A DNA stretch of 64,000 nucleotides, taken from the NCBI RefSeq assembly GCF_024160145.1, contig NZ_JAMYWQ010000016.1, positions 1 through 64,000 of the forward strand, read 5' to 3'. The translations under genes were made by a program, and so were the position numbers. Shown piece by piece: positions 1 to 8,814 of this stretch (within the stretch, counting starts at the first letter, position 1; every line of letters starts with the position of its first letter). The stretch is from Serratia nevei. Its GTDB lineage: Bacteria > Pseudomonadota > Gammaproteobacteria > Enterobacterales > Enterobacteriaceae. The notes beneath the pieces are model-generated. The model was not told the origin of the DNA. It made no database searches and saw only the letters and a list, made by a program, of their open reading frames with translations.

Positions 1-307
1 AGCAGGTGCGGACTTCATCGTGGCGCGGGTAACGCAGTGTTACCCATCAGACGCCGTATAGATTTAAGCAAGCCCATCATAAATCAAAATCGGTGTTGCA
101 AAAACGGGGGTGACCATAGATTTTTTTTTTGCCTGCGAATTATCGGGTGGCTAAGCAAAATGTTTATTTCAGGTTAATAGGTTAACCAGGTGATTAACAT
201 CGGCGGGCGGCGTTGAAATAACGGCGGTTATTAAACTAAAGAAAGTCATTTTTTTATTTACCCTTGCCGCCGGCTGCGGGTATTTTATTTGCTTTAAGGA
301 GAAAGCC
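1..307. other. Intergenic DNA upstream of the first gene
   Basis: No convincing coding sequence is visible. The stretch is AT-rich compared with its surroundings and has a run of ten T at 121-130. The last bases carry AAGGAG about seven bases before the ATG at 308, which is the ribosome binding site of the following small lipoprotein gene. It may belong to a gene boundary that starts outside the window. Confidence 0.5.
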
Positions 308-526
308 ATGACATGCCGTTATTGGGCTACGATATCGTTATTTTTGTTGAGCGGCTGCAGCGCGATTCAGCCGACGTCGACGTCACCAGACTGGTCTCAG
401 CCGCAGCCGGCCACGCGAGAGCAGCGGCAGCGCATCATGGCGGGCGAGTCCGCCTCCTCGGTATTGCACGAAGGAAATGTCGGCATTGGCGGCACCTTCG
501 ATGGCTCGAAAATATTCGATCGTTAA
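308..526 (+). CDS. Small predicted lipoprotein
   Basis: This gene encodes 72 residues that begin with a short positive N-terminus and a hydrophobic stretch ending in LLSGC, a good lipobox with the lipidated cysteine near residue 17. The mature part is short, polar and rich in S, T, Q and P, so an outer-membrane or inner-membrane anchored lipoprotein is likely. The start at 308 is supported by AAGGAG seven bases upstream. An overlapping frame starting at 313 has no signal sequence and was not chosen. I do not recognise the family. It is the first of three small exported proteins on the same strand, each with its own ribosome binding site. Confidence 0.7.
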   Translation: MTCRYWATISLFLLSGCSAIQPTSTSPDWSQPQPATREQRQRIMAGESASSVLHEGNVGIGGTFDGSKIFDR

Positions 527-697
527 GCCGCTAAATATATTCAGCCAAATTAACGCGCGCATTCTGCCGATATTGTCGGAGGGTTTACCTTTCCTGCGTT
601 ATTCTGCCGTAGTTCGACCATTCATTACGTTAACAGACAATTCGTTTTCCATATAGGGAGCCGCCGGTTTATTTCGGTGTAATCAAAGGAGTTGCCC

Positions 698-1009
698 ATG
701 ACGAAGGACATGGCCGCGATCTTTCTCTTTCTCTTGCTGTTGCTGCCGCTGAGCCAAAGCGCCGATGCGGCGCGCTACGACAGGCCGTGTGACGGGATGT
801 CGCCGGTGCTGTTTCAAAAGCGGCTGAAAGCGCTGGTGCAGGATCTGCGGCAGGAAATGAGCGAGGAAGCGCCGCCGGCAGAGCGCGATGCGGAAGAGCT
901 GGCGCGGTTGGCGGAGTGCGGTATCGAGCCAGGCAAAGCGCCCGTCACCGGCGGGCAGCGCGCGCCCCGTTCAGCGGAAAAGCCGGCGGCATCGCCGAAC
1001 GGTTGCTGA
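698..1009 (+). CDS. Small secreted protein of unknown function
   Basis: The product has 103 residues with a signal peptide of about 24 residues (hydrophobic LFLLLLLPL core, cleavage near SADA/ARY). The mature protein is helical and charged, with three cysteines (near the start of the mature part, in AECG, and the last residue), which would suit disulfide formation in the periplasm. ATG at 698 is preferred over the TTG two codons upstream because AAAGGAG lies six bases before it. I do not recognise the family. It lies 42 bases before the next small exported protein and probably shares its transcript. Confidence 0.65.
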   Translation: MTKDMAAIFLFLLLLLPLSQSADAARYDRPCDGMSPVLFQKRLKALVQDLRQEMSEEAPPAERDAEELARLAECGIEPGKAPVTGGQRAPRSAEKPAASPNGC

Positions 1010-1051
1010 GCCGGCGTGCGCGCAGAGTAAACGATGTAAAAGGAGTCATTG

Positions 1052-1387
1052 ATGAAAAGGATAGTGTTGGCCGGCGTGGCCCTGTGTTGCGCCAGCTTCG
1101 CGCAGGCGCGGGTGGATTTGGAATACCATGCGGCGGCGCCGAAGGACAGCAAGGTCACCGAGGAGTACCAGAAAAAGCGCGACGCATTGCGCCACAAGGT
1201 GTGGAATGTCGATAATCTGACGCTGGCCAACGAGCAGGCGATTGCGCGCGAACAGCAGCGCGAGGCGGCAGAGAGCGCCAAGCGGCAGCAGCATCACCTG
1301 GAACAGCAGCAGAAAAAGCAGCGCTGCCTGCGGATACACTCGAAAGATCCTCACCGCGAGGCGAAGTGTTACATGCACAGCTTCTAA
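1052..1387 (+). CDS. Small secreted coiled-coil protein
   Basis: The product has 111 residues with a signal peptide (VLAGVALCCASFAQA, cleavage near residue 19). The mature part is dominated by a long K/E/Q/R-rich helix (about residues 40-95), ending in a short segment with two cysteines. The composition predicts a periplasmic coiled coil. AAAGGAG at 1038-1044 supports ATG 1052 over the overlapping TTG at 1049. No family is recognised. It may act with the two upstream small exported proteins, but only co-orientation and spacing support this. Confidence 0.65.
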   Translation: MKRIVLAGVALCCASFAQARVDLEYHAAAPKDSKVTEEYQKKRDALRHKVWNVDNLTLANEQAIAREQQREAAESAKRQQHHLEQQQKKQRCLRIHSKDPHREAKCYMHSF

Positions 1388-1397
1388 CCTTAACCGT

Positions 1398-1418
1398 CCG
1401 GGCGCCATCCGCGCCCGG
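1398..1418. terminator. Hairpin between convergent genes
   Basis: A perfect 8-bp stem (CCGGGCGC, loop CATCC, GCGCCCGG) sits between the stop codons of the small secreted protein and of the response regulator. It is followed by CGTCGTTT, a weak T tract, so it is a candidate bidirectional terminator rather than a certain one. Confidence 0.5.
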
Positions 1419-1424
1419 CGTCGT

Positions 1425-2144
1425 TTAGGCCGGGCGGCAATGCTCCTTCAGCATGGCGATCGCGTCCGGTTTCAGCTGATACAGATAAACCGGTCGGCCG
1501 GTGGCGCCGTACAAAATACGGGTGGCGAGAATACCACTCTCCGCCAGGTAGATGAGGTACTTGCGGCAGGACACCCGCGAAATGCCGATGGCGTTGGCCA
1601 GGTTGTCGGTGGAGAATTCGCTGTCGTGCTGCTGTTCGATCCACTCGCACACCGTGCTCAGGGTGATGCTGGTCAGCCCTTTCGGCAGCTTCTTGCTCTC
1701 CTGGCCGCCGGGTTGGCGGCGCAGCAGGCTGTCGACGTCGGCCTGCGAAAACTCGCGCTGCGCCAGAATCTGCGACTGTTGTCGGTAGTGGCTCAGCGCC
1801 TCCTTGAAGCGGCTGAACTGGAACGGCTTGATCAGGTAATCCACCACGCCGTAGTGCAGCGCCTTTTGCACCGTATTCACGTCGCTGGCGGAGGAGATGA
1901 TGATCACATCGGTCTTCTCGCCGAGCTCGCGCAGGCCGGGCAGCAGATCCAGCCCGTTCTCCTGCTGCATGTAGATATCCAGCAGCACCAGATCGATGCT
2001 GACGTCGGCATCGGCCAGCAGGGCGCGCGCCTGGCTCAGGGTGGCGACCGTCGCCTGGCAGTGAAAACCGCTGACCTGGCTCAGGTAGTATTTGTTCAGC
2101 TCTGCCACCATCGGGTCGTCGTCGACAATCAGTACGTTAATCAT
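1425..2144 (-). CDS. dcuR: DcuR-like response regulator
   Basis: This is the cytoplasmic response regulator of a C4-dicarboxylate-type two-component system, 239 residues, the length of E. coli DcuR. The receiver domain spans residues 1-120, with the acidic pocket at VDDD (8-10), phosphoacceptor Asp56 in VLLDIYM and the conserved Lys in IKPF. The C-terminal DNA-binding region carries the DcuR-like segment GISRVSCRKYL. It overlaps the kinase gene by 8 bp, so translation is coupled. No fumarate, succinate or citrate transport gene is adjacent, so the targets lie elsewhere. A DpiA/CitB-type paralog is the alternative, but residue-level resemblance is closest to DcuR. Confidence 0.85.
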   Translation of the reverse strand: MINVLIVDDDPMVAELNKYYLSQVSGFHCQATVATLSQARALLADADVSIDLVLLDIYMQQENGLDLLPGLRELGEKTDVIIISSASDVNTVQKALHYGVVDYLIKPFQFSRFKEALSHYRQQSQILAQREFSQADVDSLLRRQPGGQESKKLPKGLTSITLSTVCEWIEQQHDSEFSTDNLANAIGISRVSCRKYLIYLAESGILATRILYGATGRPVYLYQLKPDAIAMLKEHCRPA

Positions 2145-3750
2145 GGGTTCTGCTCTTGGCCTGATAGGGAAGGTGCACGAAAAATTGGGTCAGCTCGCCC
2201 GGTTCGGATTCGAAATCGATGCTGCCGCCCAGCTTCTCCAGATGGCTGCGGATCAGCGCCAGGCCAATGCCGCGTCCCGTTCCCTTGGTAGAAAATCCGT
2301 GTTCGAAGATGTGCGCGCCGATCGCCGGATCGATGCCGGGGCCGTCGTCGCTGACGATACAGTGTAATTGATCGTCGTGATGATGAAAGCTCAGGCCGAT
2401 CTCGTGGCCCTCGACGCCGTCGATGGCGTCGATGGCGTTTTCGATCAGGTTGCCGAGCACGCTGATCAGCACGTGGGTGGTTTCCGCGTCGTCGGTTTCC
2501 GGCAGCAGGCTGGTTTCCTCGATGGTCAGCTCGATGCCGGCTTCGTGGGCGCGGCTGATCTTGCCGATGAAGAAGCCCGCCACTTCCGGCGAGTGGATCT
2601 TGCGCAGCAGCGCGCCGATCTCTTCCTGATAGTTGCTGGCGGTATTGATGATGTAGTTTTCCAACTGCTGGTAGGCCTTCATGTGCAGCATGCCGAGTAT
2701 CACGTGCAGCTTGTTCATAAATTCGTGCGACTGCACCCGCAGCGCATCGGCGTAGTGCGCCATGCCGCTCAGGCGCTGCAGCAGGCGGCTGACCTCGGTC
2801 TTGTCGCGGAAGGTGGCGATGGCGCCGGTCACCTGGCCGTTGACGATCACCGGCACGGTATTGGTCAGCAGTTCGCTGCCGTTGAAGCCTATCTGCCTGT
2901 CGCGCAGCGGTTTGCCGCTGGCCAGCACCTCCGCCAGATGCAGCTGCGCCGGCCAATGCTTGCTGGCGGCTTCCAGCAGTAGGTTTTCCACCGGGCCGCT
3001 CTGGCGCAGCAGGCGCTTGGCTTCGTCGTTGACGATGGTGATGCGGGATTCATTATCGACCGCGATCACGCCTTCTTTAATCGATTGCAGCATGGCGTTG
3101 CGCTGTTCGAACAGGTTGGAGATTTCGTAAGGCTCGAAACCCAGCATGATGCGCTTGAGCGCGGAGACCAGGAAGAAGGTGCCCAGGCTGCCGACCAGCG
3201 CGGCGAAGGCGATGGTCCAATAGATGATCCAGCGGCTCTCCGCCACCACCCGCTGCACGGTGTCCAGCGCGATGCCGAGCGCCACCACGCCGATTTGCTG
3301 TTTCTGCGCGTCATACACCGGCACGAACACCCGCAGCGCCGGGGCCAGCGTGCCGCGGTTGATGGCGCTGTTGACGCTGCCTTGCAGCGCGGGCGCCAGA
3401 TCGTCGCCGATAAAATGCTTGCCGATCAGCCAGGGTTTGGGGTGCGAATAGCGGATACCCTGCATATCCACCACCACCACGAACAGCAGCTCGTTTTGAT
3501 GGCACACCTGCTCGGCGAAGCGCTGAATGGCGCCGCTTTGGTCGCGCTGCTGCAGGCCGTCGACCACCGTGCTGGAGAGCGCCAGCGTATTGGCGATGGC
3601 GATGGCTTTTTGCTGCAGCTGATCTTGCCCCTCGCGGCTCATCTGCACGAAAAACAGCGCGAACACCACCAGCAGCACCGAAGCGATGATGGCGGACACC
3701 ATCAGCGTGATGGAGGTGCTCAGCTTGAGCGGCACCCGTTGTTTTGGCAT
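2137..3750 (-). CDS. dcuS: DcuS-like sensor histidine kinase
   Basis: This inner-membrane sensor kinase has 537 residues. It has TM1 at about 15-36, a periplasmic PAS/CACHE-type sensor (about 40-175) with RYSHP and a following basic motif that resemble the dicarboxylate-binding residues of DcuS, and TM2 at about 176-196. A cytoplasmic PAS domain (about 215-325) follows. The phosphoacceptor His342 lies in SHEFMNKLHV, and the ATP-binding domain carries NLIENAID, DDGPG and GRGIGLAL. The start is supported by GGAGA eleven bases upstream. It would sense external C4-dicarboxylates or citrate and phosphorylate the overlapping regulator gene product. The exact ligand cannot be read from the sequence. 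Confidence 0.86.
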   Translation of the reverse strand: MPKQRVPLKLSTSITLMVSAIIASVLLVVFALFFVQMSREGQDQLQQKAIAIANTLALSSTVVDGLQQRDQSGAIQRFAEQVCHQNELLFVVVVDMQGIRYSHPKPWLIGKHFIGDDLAPALQGSVNSAINRGTLAPALRVFVPVYDAQKQQIGVVALGIALDTVQRVVAESRWIIYWTIAFAALVGSLGTFFLVSALKRIMLGFEPYEISNLFEQRNAMLQSIKEGVIAVDNESRITIVNDEAKRLLRQSGPVENLLLEAASKHWPAQLHLAEVLASGKPLRDRQIGFNGSELLTNTVPVIVNGQVTGAIATFRDKTEVSRLLQRLSGMAHYADALRVQSHEFMNKLHVILGMLHMKAYQQLENYIINTASNYQEEIGALLRKIHSPEVAGFFIGKISRAHEAGIELTIEETSLLPETDDAETTHVLISVLGNLIENAIDAIDGVEGHEIGLSFHHHDDQLHCIVSDDGPGIDPAIGAHIFEHGFSTKGTGRGIGLALIRSHLEKLGGSIDFESEPGELTQFFVHLPYQAKSRTHD

Positions 3751-3875
3751 GGCGGTTCTCCGAATGGCGATATCACGGCGTATTCTAGCGAGGAATGAGG
3801 CAAGCTGCAGTTACCGGCAGCAGGTTATAGCATGCTGCCGGGGAGCGGGGGGCTTATTTTAGTTACAAAAGCGGG

Positions 3876-4718
3876 TCACTGCTGGTGGTAGATCTCCAGC
3901 GCCTGTTGGCCGCTGGCGCCCTGGTGGATGATTGCCATCAACGCGCGCACCACCTGCGACGGATTGCTGTGTTGATAGACGTTGCGGCCGTAAACCATGC
4001 CGGAGGCGCCCTGGGCCATCAGCGCGGCGGATTTCTCCAGCACCGGCCCCAGCTCCCCCTTGCCGCCGCCGCGCACCAGCGTCGGGCAGCGCGCCGCTTC
4101 CACCACGCGGTGGAAGTCTTCCACCCGCTCGGTCGGATCGGCCTTGATGATGTCGGCGCCCAGCTCGCGCGCCAGCCGCACCAGCGGCACGATCTTCTCC
4201 ACGTCGCCGAGCGAGCCGTAGGCGGCGCCCTGGCCGGCCGGGGCCATCACCAGCGGTTCGATCATCAGCGGCATGGCGTATTGATCGCAGGCGTGGCGCA
4301 GGCGGCCGATGTTCTCTACGCACTGGCGGAAAATGCCGGGCTCATCCGGGATCATATACAGATTGACCACCACCGCGGCGGCGTCCATTTGCAGCGCCGC
4401 GAGGATCGGCGCCTCCGGGTTGTGAAGCACCGCCCACATTTCGCGGTGGCGCGCGGCGTTATAGGCGTTGCCGACGTCGGTGCGCATCACCAGCGCCGGT
4501 TTTTCGCGCTGCGGCGCGCGCTGCAGCAGATCCGCCTGGCCGTAGTTGACCTGAATGGCGTCGGGGCGCGCGGCGATCAGGTTGCCCATCACCCGTTCGA
4601 TATCTTCCAGGCCGATCAAGAAATCCGGTTCGTTGGCGATGCCGTGATCGATCGCCACATCCAGGCACTTGCCGTTGTTGAACAGGCGGTTCATCCGCAC
4701 CTTACTGCTGAGCTGCAT
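3876..4718 (-). CDS. Class I aldolase of the DeoC/LacD/LsrF type
   Basis: This 280-residue cytosolic protein is a TIM-barrel class I aldolase of the DhnA/LsrF type. Visible features are AIDHG near residue 24, the candidate Schiff-base lysine Lys192 in ADIIKADPTE, and a phosphate-binding GGGK at 217-220. The start has a strong AGGAGG seven bases upstream. It is divergent from a sugar ABC transporter operon across 487 bases, so it probably cleaves or condenses a phosphorylated derivative of the imported sugar. LsrF acts on phosphorylated AI-2, but no lsrK, lsrR or lsrG gene is nearby. A fructose-bisphosphate-type or deoxyketose substrate is equally possible. Confidence 0.75.
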   Translation of the reverse strand: MQLSSKVRMNRLFNNGKCLDVAIDHGIANEPDFLIGLEDIERVMGNLIAARPDAIQVNYGQADLLQRAPQREKPALVMRTDVGNAYNAARHREMWAVLHNPEAPILAALQMDAAAVVVNLYMIPDEPGIFRQCVENIGRLRHACDQYAMPLMIEPLVMAPAGQGAAYGSLGDVEKIVPLVRLARELGADIIKADPTERVEDFHRVVEAARCPTLVRGGGKGELGPVLEKSAALMAQGASGMVYGRNVYQHSNPSQVVRALMAIIHQGASGQQALEIYHQQ

Positions 4719-5205
4719 GTCAGGTCCTCCTGAGATAGGGATATGTCCATTATTATTGCCGAGTAAGGATGGTCGGGAAACGCGGAAACCGCAAACTGCG
4801 TGGCCGCTCGCAGTTTTTGCCGGCGCACGAAAGGGGGACCTTTCCCGGCGGCTTTCATTTCATTTGTTAGATCCGTGTCATGTTTTTGTTAATAAGCCAT
4901 TCCAAAATGCATGTTTCGCTTGTTTGGGTTAAAAAGTTTCAATAACCTCAATTATGAAATAAACATTTAAAAACGCGCTAAAGGTGCCGTTTGCTGTGCC
5001 AGGGGTTTATTTCAATTGGTTGTTTTTAATCTGTTTTGAGATATTGATCACCATTTTTCCAATGGCCTTTATACGGCGATAACGCGGTAAATTCGCCGTA
5101 TCAAAGGGATAACACCGACCGTATTGTTGTTTGAATGTAAAAAATATTTTTCATTAGCTGTCAACCAACAGACCTCTTCATTCTAACGATTAAAGGGTAA
5201 CGAAC
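4719..5205. promoter_or_regulatory. Divergent promoter region, aldolase and sugar transporter
   Basis: This AT-rich intergenic stretch separates the divergent aldolase and sugar-binding protein genes, so it must hold both promoters. It includes TTGATCAC-like half sites around 5045-5055 that recall CRP binding, but the spacing of the two halves is wrong for a consensus site and I do not call one. No gene is seen. Confidence 0.5.
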
Positions 5206-6135
5206 ATGAAGCTGAAGAAACTGATCGCCGCCTCGGTACTGATGTGCATGCTGCCGGCCAGCGTGTTGGCGAAAGACATCAAGATCGGCGTTTCCATGGC
5301 TTACTTCGATGACAACTTCCTCACCATTCTGCGCCAGTCGATGCAAAACAAAATGAAAGCCGACGGCAACGTCAGCGGCCAGTTCGAAGACGCCAAGGGC
5401 GACATCGCGCAGCAAATTCAACAAATCGAAAACTTCGTCAGCCAGGGCGTCGACGCCATCATCCTGAATCCGGTGGATACCCAGGGCGTCAAGCCGATGA
5501 TCAAGCTGGCCGAGAAGGCCAAGATCCCGCTGGTGTTCGTCAACCGCAAGCCGGAAGTGGCGCTGCCGGCCAGCATGGCCTACGTCGGCTCCGACTCCAG
5601 GCTGGCCGGCAAGCTGCAGATGGAAGCGTTGGCCAAGCTGATGAACGGCAAGGGTAACGTGATGATCCTGATGGGCGAGCTGTCGAGCGAAGCCACGCGC
5701 GACCGCACCCGCGGCGTGGAAGAGGTGGCGGCCAACTATCCCGGCATCAAAATAGTCGACAAGCAAACCGCCAAGTTCTTCCGCAAAGAGGCGGTGGACG
5801 TCACCACCGACTGGATTTTGTCCGGCCAGCAGATAGACGCCATCGCCGCCAACAACGACGAAATGGCCATCGGCGCTATTTTGGCGCTGAAGCAGGCCAA
5901 GAAAGCCGGCGTGCTGGTGGCCGGCGTTGACGGCACCCCGGACGCGCTGGAGTTCATCAAGAAGGGCGATCTGGCGCTGAGCGTGTTCCAGGACGCCAAA
6001 GGCCAGGGCGAAGGCGCGGTGCAGACCGCCGTTCAACTGGTGAAAGGCGAGAAAGTGGAGAGCAACGTGCTGATCCCTTACCAGCTGATCACCCAGGCCA
6101 ATTACCAGCAATTCGCCGATAAAAACAAAAAATAA
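5206..6135 (+). CDS. Sugar ABC transporter periplasmic binding protein
   Basis: The product has 309 residues with a signal peptide cleaved after SVLA (about residue 22), then a periplasmic-binding fold of the RbsB/MglB class. It begins with the typical KIGVSMAYFDDNF strand and contains ILNPVDTQG (residues 85-93), FVNRKP and VAGVDGTPDAL. It delivers a monosaccharide or related polyol to the membrane complex encoded by the next two genes. It is the first gene of the operon and is followed after about 75 bases by the ATPase gene. The sugar cannot be named with confidence. Ribose, galactose, xylose and inositol binding proteins all have this architecture. Confidence 0.85.
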   Translation: MKLKKLIAASVLMCMLPASVLAKDIKIGVSMAYFDDNFLTILRQSMQNKMKADGNVSGQFEDAKGDIAQQIQQIENFVSQGVDAIILNPVDTQGVKPMIKLAEKAKIPLVFVNRKPEVALPASMAYVGSDSRLAGKLQMEALAKLMNGKGNVMILMGELSSEATRDRTRGVEEVAANYPGIKIVDKQTAKFFRKEAVDVTTDWILSGQQIDAIAANNDEMAIGAILALKQAKKAGVLVAGVDGTPDALEFIKKGDLALSVFQDAKGQGEGAVQTAVQLVKGEKVESNVLIPYQLITQANYQQFADKNKK

Positions 6136-6210
6136 GCCTTGAAGCCCGCCGCGGCGCCGGGTGTGGGGCGAGCGCGGCGGAAAACGTGGGTCAGTGCGGA
6201 GGTAGGCAGT

Positions 6211-7695
6211 ATGTACCCTTATGTTCTTGAGGCCGAAGGCATCAGCAAGCAGTTCCCCGGCGTCAAAGCGCTGGATAAGGTCTCGATTAAAATCAAGCCC
6301 GGCAGCGTGCACGCGCTGATGGGGGAAAACGGCGCGGGCAAATCGACGCTGATGAAATGCCTGATCGGCATCTACCACCCGGACGAAGGTTCGATCAAAA
6401 TCAAAGGCCGCCCGGTCGCCTTCAGCGACACGCTGCAGGCGCTGCATGCGGGCATTTCCATGATCCACCAGGAGCTGAACCTGGTGCCCGACATGACGGT
6501 GGCGGAAAACATCTGGCTGGGGCGCGAGCCGGCGCGGCTGGGGTTCGTCAACCACGAACAGCTGAACGAACAGACCCGCGAACTGCTGGCGCGGCTGAAC
6601 ATCAAACTGCAGCCGGACACGCTGGTGGGCGATCTGAGCATTGCCAACCAACAGATGGTGGAGATCGCCAAGGCAGTGTCCTACAACGCCGACGTGTTGA
6701 TCATGGACGAACCGACCTCGGCGCTGACCGAAGGCGAAGTGGTGCACCTGTTCGCCATCATTCGCGAGCTGCGCGAGCAGGGCAAAGGCATCATTTATAT
6801 CAGCCACAAGATGGACGAGATCTTCGCCATCACCGACGAAGTGAGCATCTTCCGCGACGGCACCTTCATCGCCTGCGACAAAACCGAAAACCTGACCAAG
6901 CAGTCGCTGATCACCATGATGGTGGGGCGCGAACTAACGCAGATGTTCCCCAAATTCAACAACAATATCGGCGAGGAAGTGCTGCGGGTGGCGGGGCTGC
7001 GCCGCAGCGGCTGGTTCGAGAACGTGTCGTTCAGCGTCAAGCGCGGTGAGATCCTCGGCGTCGCCGGGCTGGTGGGGGCCGGGCGCAGCGAAGTGATGGA
7101 AAGCCTGTTCGGCATGCACCCGGCGGACGGCGGCGAGATCTTTATCGAAGGCCAGGCGGTGAAGGTGGACTCCCCGGCGAAGGCGATCGAGAGCGGGCTG
7201 GCGTTCCTCACCGAAGACCGCAAGAAATCCGGCCTGTTTCTGGTGCTGTCGGTGGTCGAGAACATGAGCATCGTCAACCTGTCGGAATACATCGGCAAGA
7301 ACGGTTTCGTCAGCCACGTGCAGATGGCCAAAGACTGCATGGATCAGATTAAAAAGCTCAACATCAAAACGCCGACCATGGATCAGATCATCAATAACCT
7401 CAGCGGCGGCAACCAGCAGAAGGTATTGATCGCGCGCTGGCTGCTGGCGCAGCCGAAAATCCTGATCCTCGACGAACCGACGCGCGGCATCGACGTGGGG
7501 GCGAAAGCGGAAATCTACCGCCTGATCAGCGAGCTGGCCAACCGCGGCGTCGCCATCATTCTGGTCTCCTCCGAGCTGCCGGAGATCCTCGGCATGAGCG
7601 ACCGGGTGATGGTGATGCACGGCGGTCGCATCACCGGCATTTTGGACAAAGACGACGCGGACCAGGAGAAAATCCTGGCGCTGGCCTCAGAATAA
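6211..7695 (+). CDS. Sugar ABC transporter ATP-binding protein (RbsA/MglA type)
   Basis: This gene encodes 494 residues with two fused nucleotide-binding domains. The first has a Walker A at GENGAGKS and Walker B LIMDEPTS. The second has the degenerate Walker A GLVGAGRS, the signature LSGGNQQK and Walker B LILDEPTRG. This tandem layout is diagnostic for the monosaccharide-transporter ATPases. The start is placed at MYPYVLEAEG because GGAGGT lies eight bases upstream and family members begin there. An upstream TTG extension at 6139 has no support. It energises import with the binding protein and permease encoded on either side. Confidence 0.9.
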   Translation: MYPYVLEAEGISKQFPGVKALDKVSIKIKPGSVHALMGENGAGKSTLMKCLIGIYHPDEGSIKIKGRPVAFSDTLQALHAGISMIHQELNLVPDMTVAENIWLGREPARLGFVNHEQLNEQTRELLARLNIKLQPDTLVGDLSIANQQMVEIAKAVSYNADVLIMDEPTSALTEGEVVHLFAIIRELREQGKGIIYISHKMDEIFAITDEVSIFRDGTFIACDKTENLTKQSLITMMVGRELTQMFPKFNNNIGEEVLRVAGLRRSGWFENVSFSVKRGEILGVAGLVGAGRSEVMESLFGMHPADGGEIFIEGQAVKVDSPAKAIESGLAFLTEDRKKSGLFLVLSVVENMSIVNLSEYIGKNGFVSHVQMAKDCMDQIKKLNIKTPTMDQIINNLSGGNQQKVLIARWLLAQPKILILDEPTRGIDVGAKAEIYRLISELANRGVAIILVSSELPEILGMSDRVMVMHGGRITGILDKDDADQEKILALASE

Positions 7696-7710
7696 CGAAG
7701 GGTGAACATC

Positions 7711-8751
7711 ATGAGTAACGTAAAGATTGAGAAGCCGCTCTCCGCCGATGCAACGGGCAAGGGAGGGCTGTTCTCCGGGCTGAGCGGCAAAATGCCGAAG
7801 GATACCGGCATCTTCATCGTGATGATCGGCATCGCGCTGATCTTCGAAATCCTCGGCTGGTATATGCGCGATCAGTCGTTCCTGCTGAACCCGAACCGCC
7901 TGCTGCTGATCGTGCTGCAGGTGGCGATCATCGGCATCATCGCGGTGGGTGTCACCCAGGTGATCATCACCACCGGCATCGATCTCTCCTCCGGCTCGCT
8001 GATTGCGCTGACGGCGGTGGTGGCGGCCAGCCTGGCGCAGACCCCGGACAGCATCTCGCCGATGTACCCGGGGCTGCTCGATCTGCCGGCGGCGATCCCG
8101 ATCGGCGCGGGGATCGGGGTGGGCATCGTCTGCGGCTTTATCAACGGCTTCCTGATCACCCGCACCGGCATTCCGCCGTTCATCGCCACGCTGGGGATGA
8201 TGGTGTCGGCGCGCGGCCTGGCGCAGTACTACACCAAGGGCAACCCGGTCAGCTTCCTGTCGGACGGCTTCACGTCAATCGGCCAGGGCGCGATGCCGGT
8301 GATCATCTTCCTGGTGATTGCGGTGATCTTCCATATCGCGCTCAAGCACACCCGCTACGGCAAATACATCTACGCCATCGGCGGCAACATGACCTCGGCG
8401 CGGGTCTCCGGCATCAACGTCAATAAGTACCTGGTGACGGTGTACACCATCGCCGGTGGCCTGGCGGGGTTGGCGGGCGTGGTGCTGGCGGCGCGCGTCA
8501 GCAGCGGCCAGTCGAGCATGGGGATGTCCTACGAGCTGGACGCCATCGCCGCAGCGGTGATCGGCGGCAGCAGCCTGATGGGCGGCGTCGGGCGCATCAC
8601 CGGCACGCTGATCGGCGCGGTGATCCTCGGCCTTATTAAAAGCGGCTTCACCTTTATCGGCGTTGACTCTTACATTCAGGACATCATCAAAGGCGTGATT
8701 ATCGTCGCCGCCGTGTCGATCGACATGCGGCGCAACCGCAAAAAACACTGA
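7711..8751 (+). CDS. Sugar ABC transporter permease (RbsC/MglC type)
   Basis: This inner-membrane permease has 346 residues, about ten hydrophobic segments and the family signatures GIDLSSGS (near residue 90) and IGGNMTSARVSGINV. The start at ATG 7711 is chosen over a GTG three codons upstream because GAAGGG precedes it and the N-terminus MSNVKIEK fits. It forms the translocation path with the two upstream products. The gene is followed by a strong terminator, so the transporter operon ends here. Confidence 0.88.
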   Translation: MSNVKIEKPLSADATGKGGLFSGLSGKMPKDTGIFIVMIGIALIFEILGWYMRDQSFLLNPNRLLLIVLQVAIIGIIAVGVTQVIITTGIDLSSGSLIALTAVVAASLAQTPDSISPMYPGLLDLPAAIPIGAGIGVGIVCGFINGFLITRTGIPPFIATLGMMVSARGLAQYYTKGNPVSFLSDGFTSIGQGAMPVIIFLVIAVIFHIALKHTRYGKYIYAIGGNMTSARVSGINVNKYLVTVYTIAGGLAGLAGVVLAARVSSGQSSMGMSYELDAIAAAVIGGSSLMGGVGRITGTLIGAVILGLIKSGFTFIGVDSYIQDIIKGVIIVAAVSIDMRRNRKKH

Positions 8752-8763
8752 TTGCCGTGAATG

Positions 8764-8799
8764 GCCGCCGGCGCCAGGGTTGGCCGGCGGCGTTTTTTT
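8764..8799 (+). terminator. Rho-independent terminator of the sugar transporter operon
   Basis: A 9-bp perfect stem (GCCGCCGGC / GCCGGCGGC) is followed directly by seven T, twelve bases after the permease stop codon. Confidence 0.9.
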
Positions 8800-8814
8800 A
8801 CCCGGAGCATCATC

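Noticed and set aside
1242-2291. A 349-codon plus-strand frame over the response regulator
   Set aside because: It is antisense to the clear DcuR-like reading and has no recognisable feature.
5030-5060. A possible CRP site (TTTGAGATATTGATCACC)
   Set aside because: The two half-sites are eight bases apart instead of six and only one half is good.
5161-6807. A 548-codon open frame on the minus strand
   Set aside because: It is antisense to the sugar-binding protein and ATPase genes, and its H/R/L/V/D-rich composition is typical of shadow frames.
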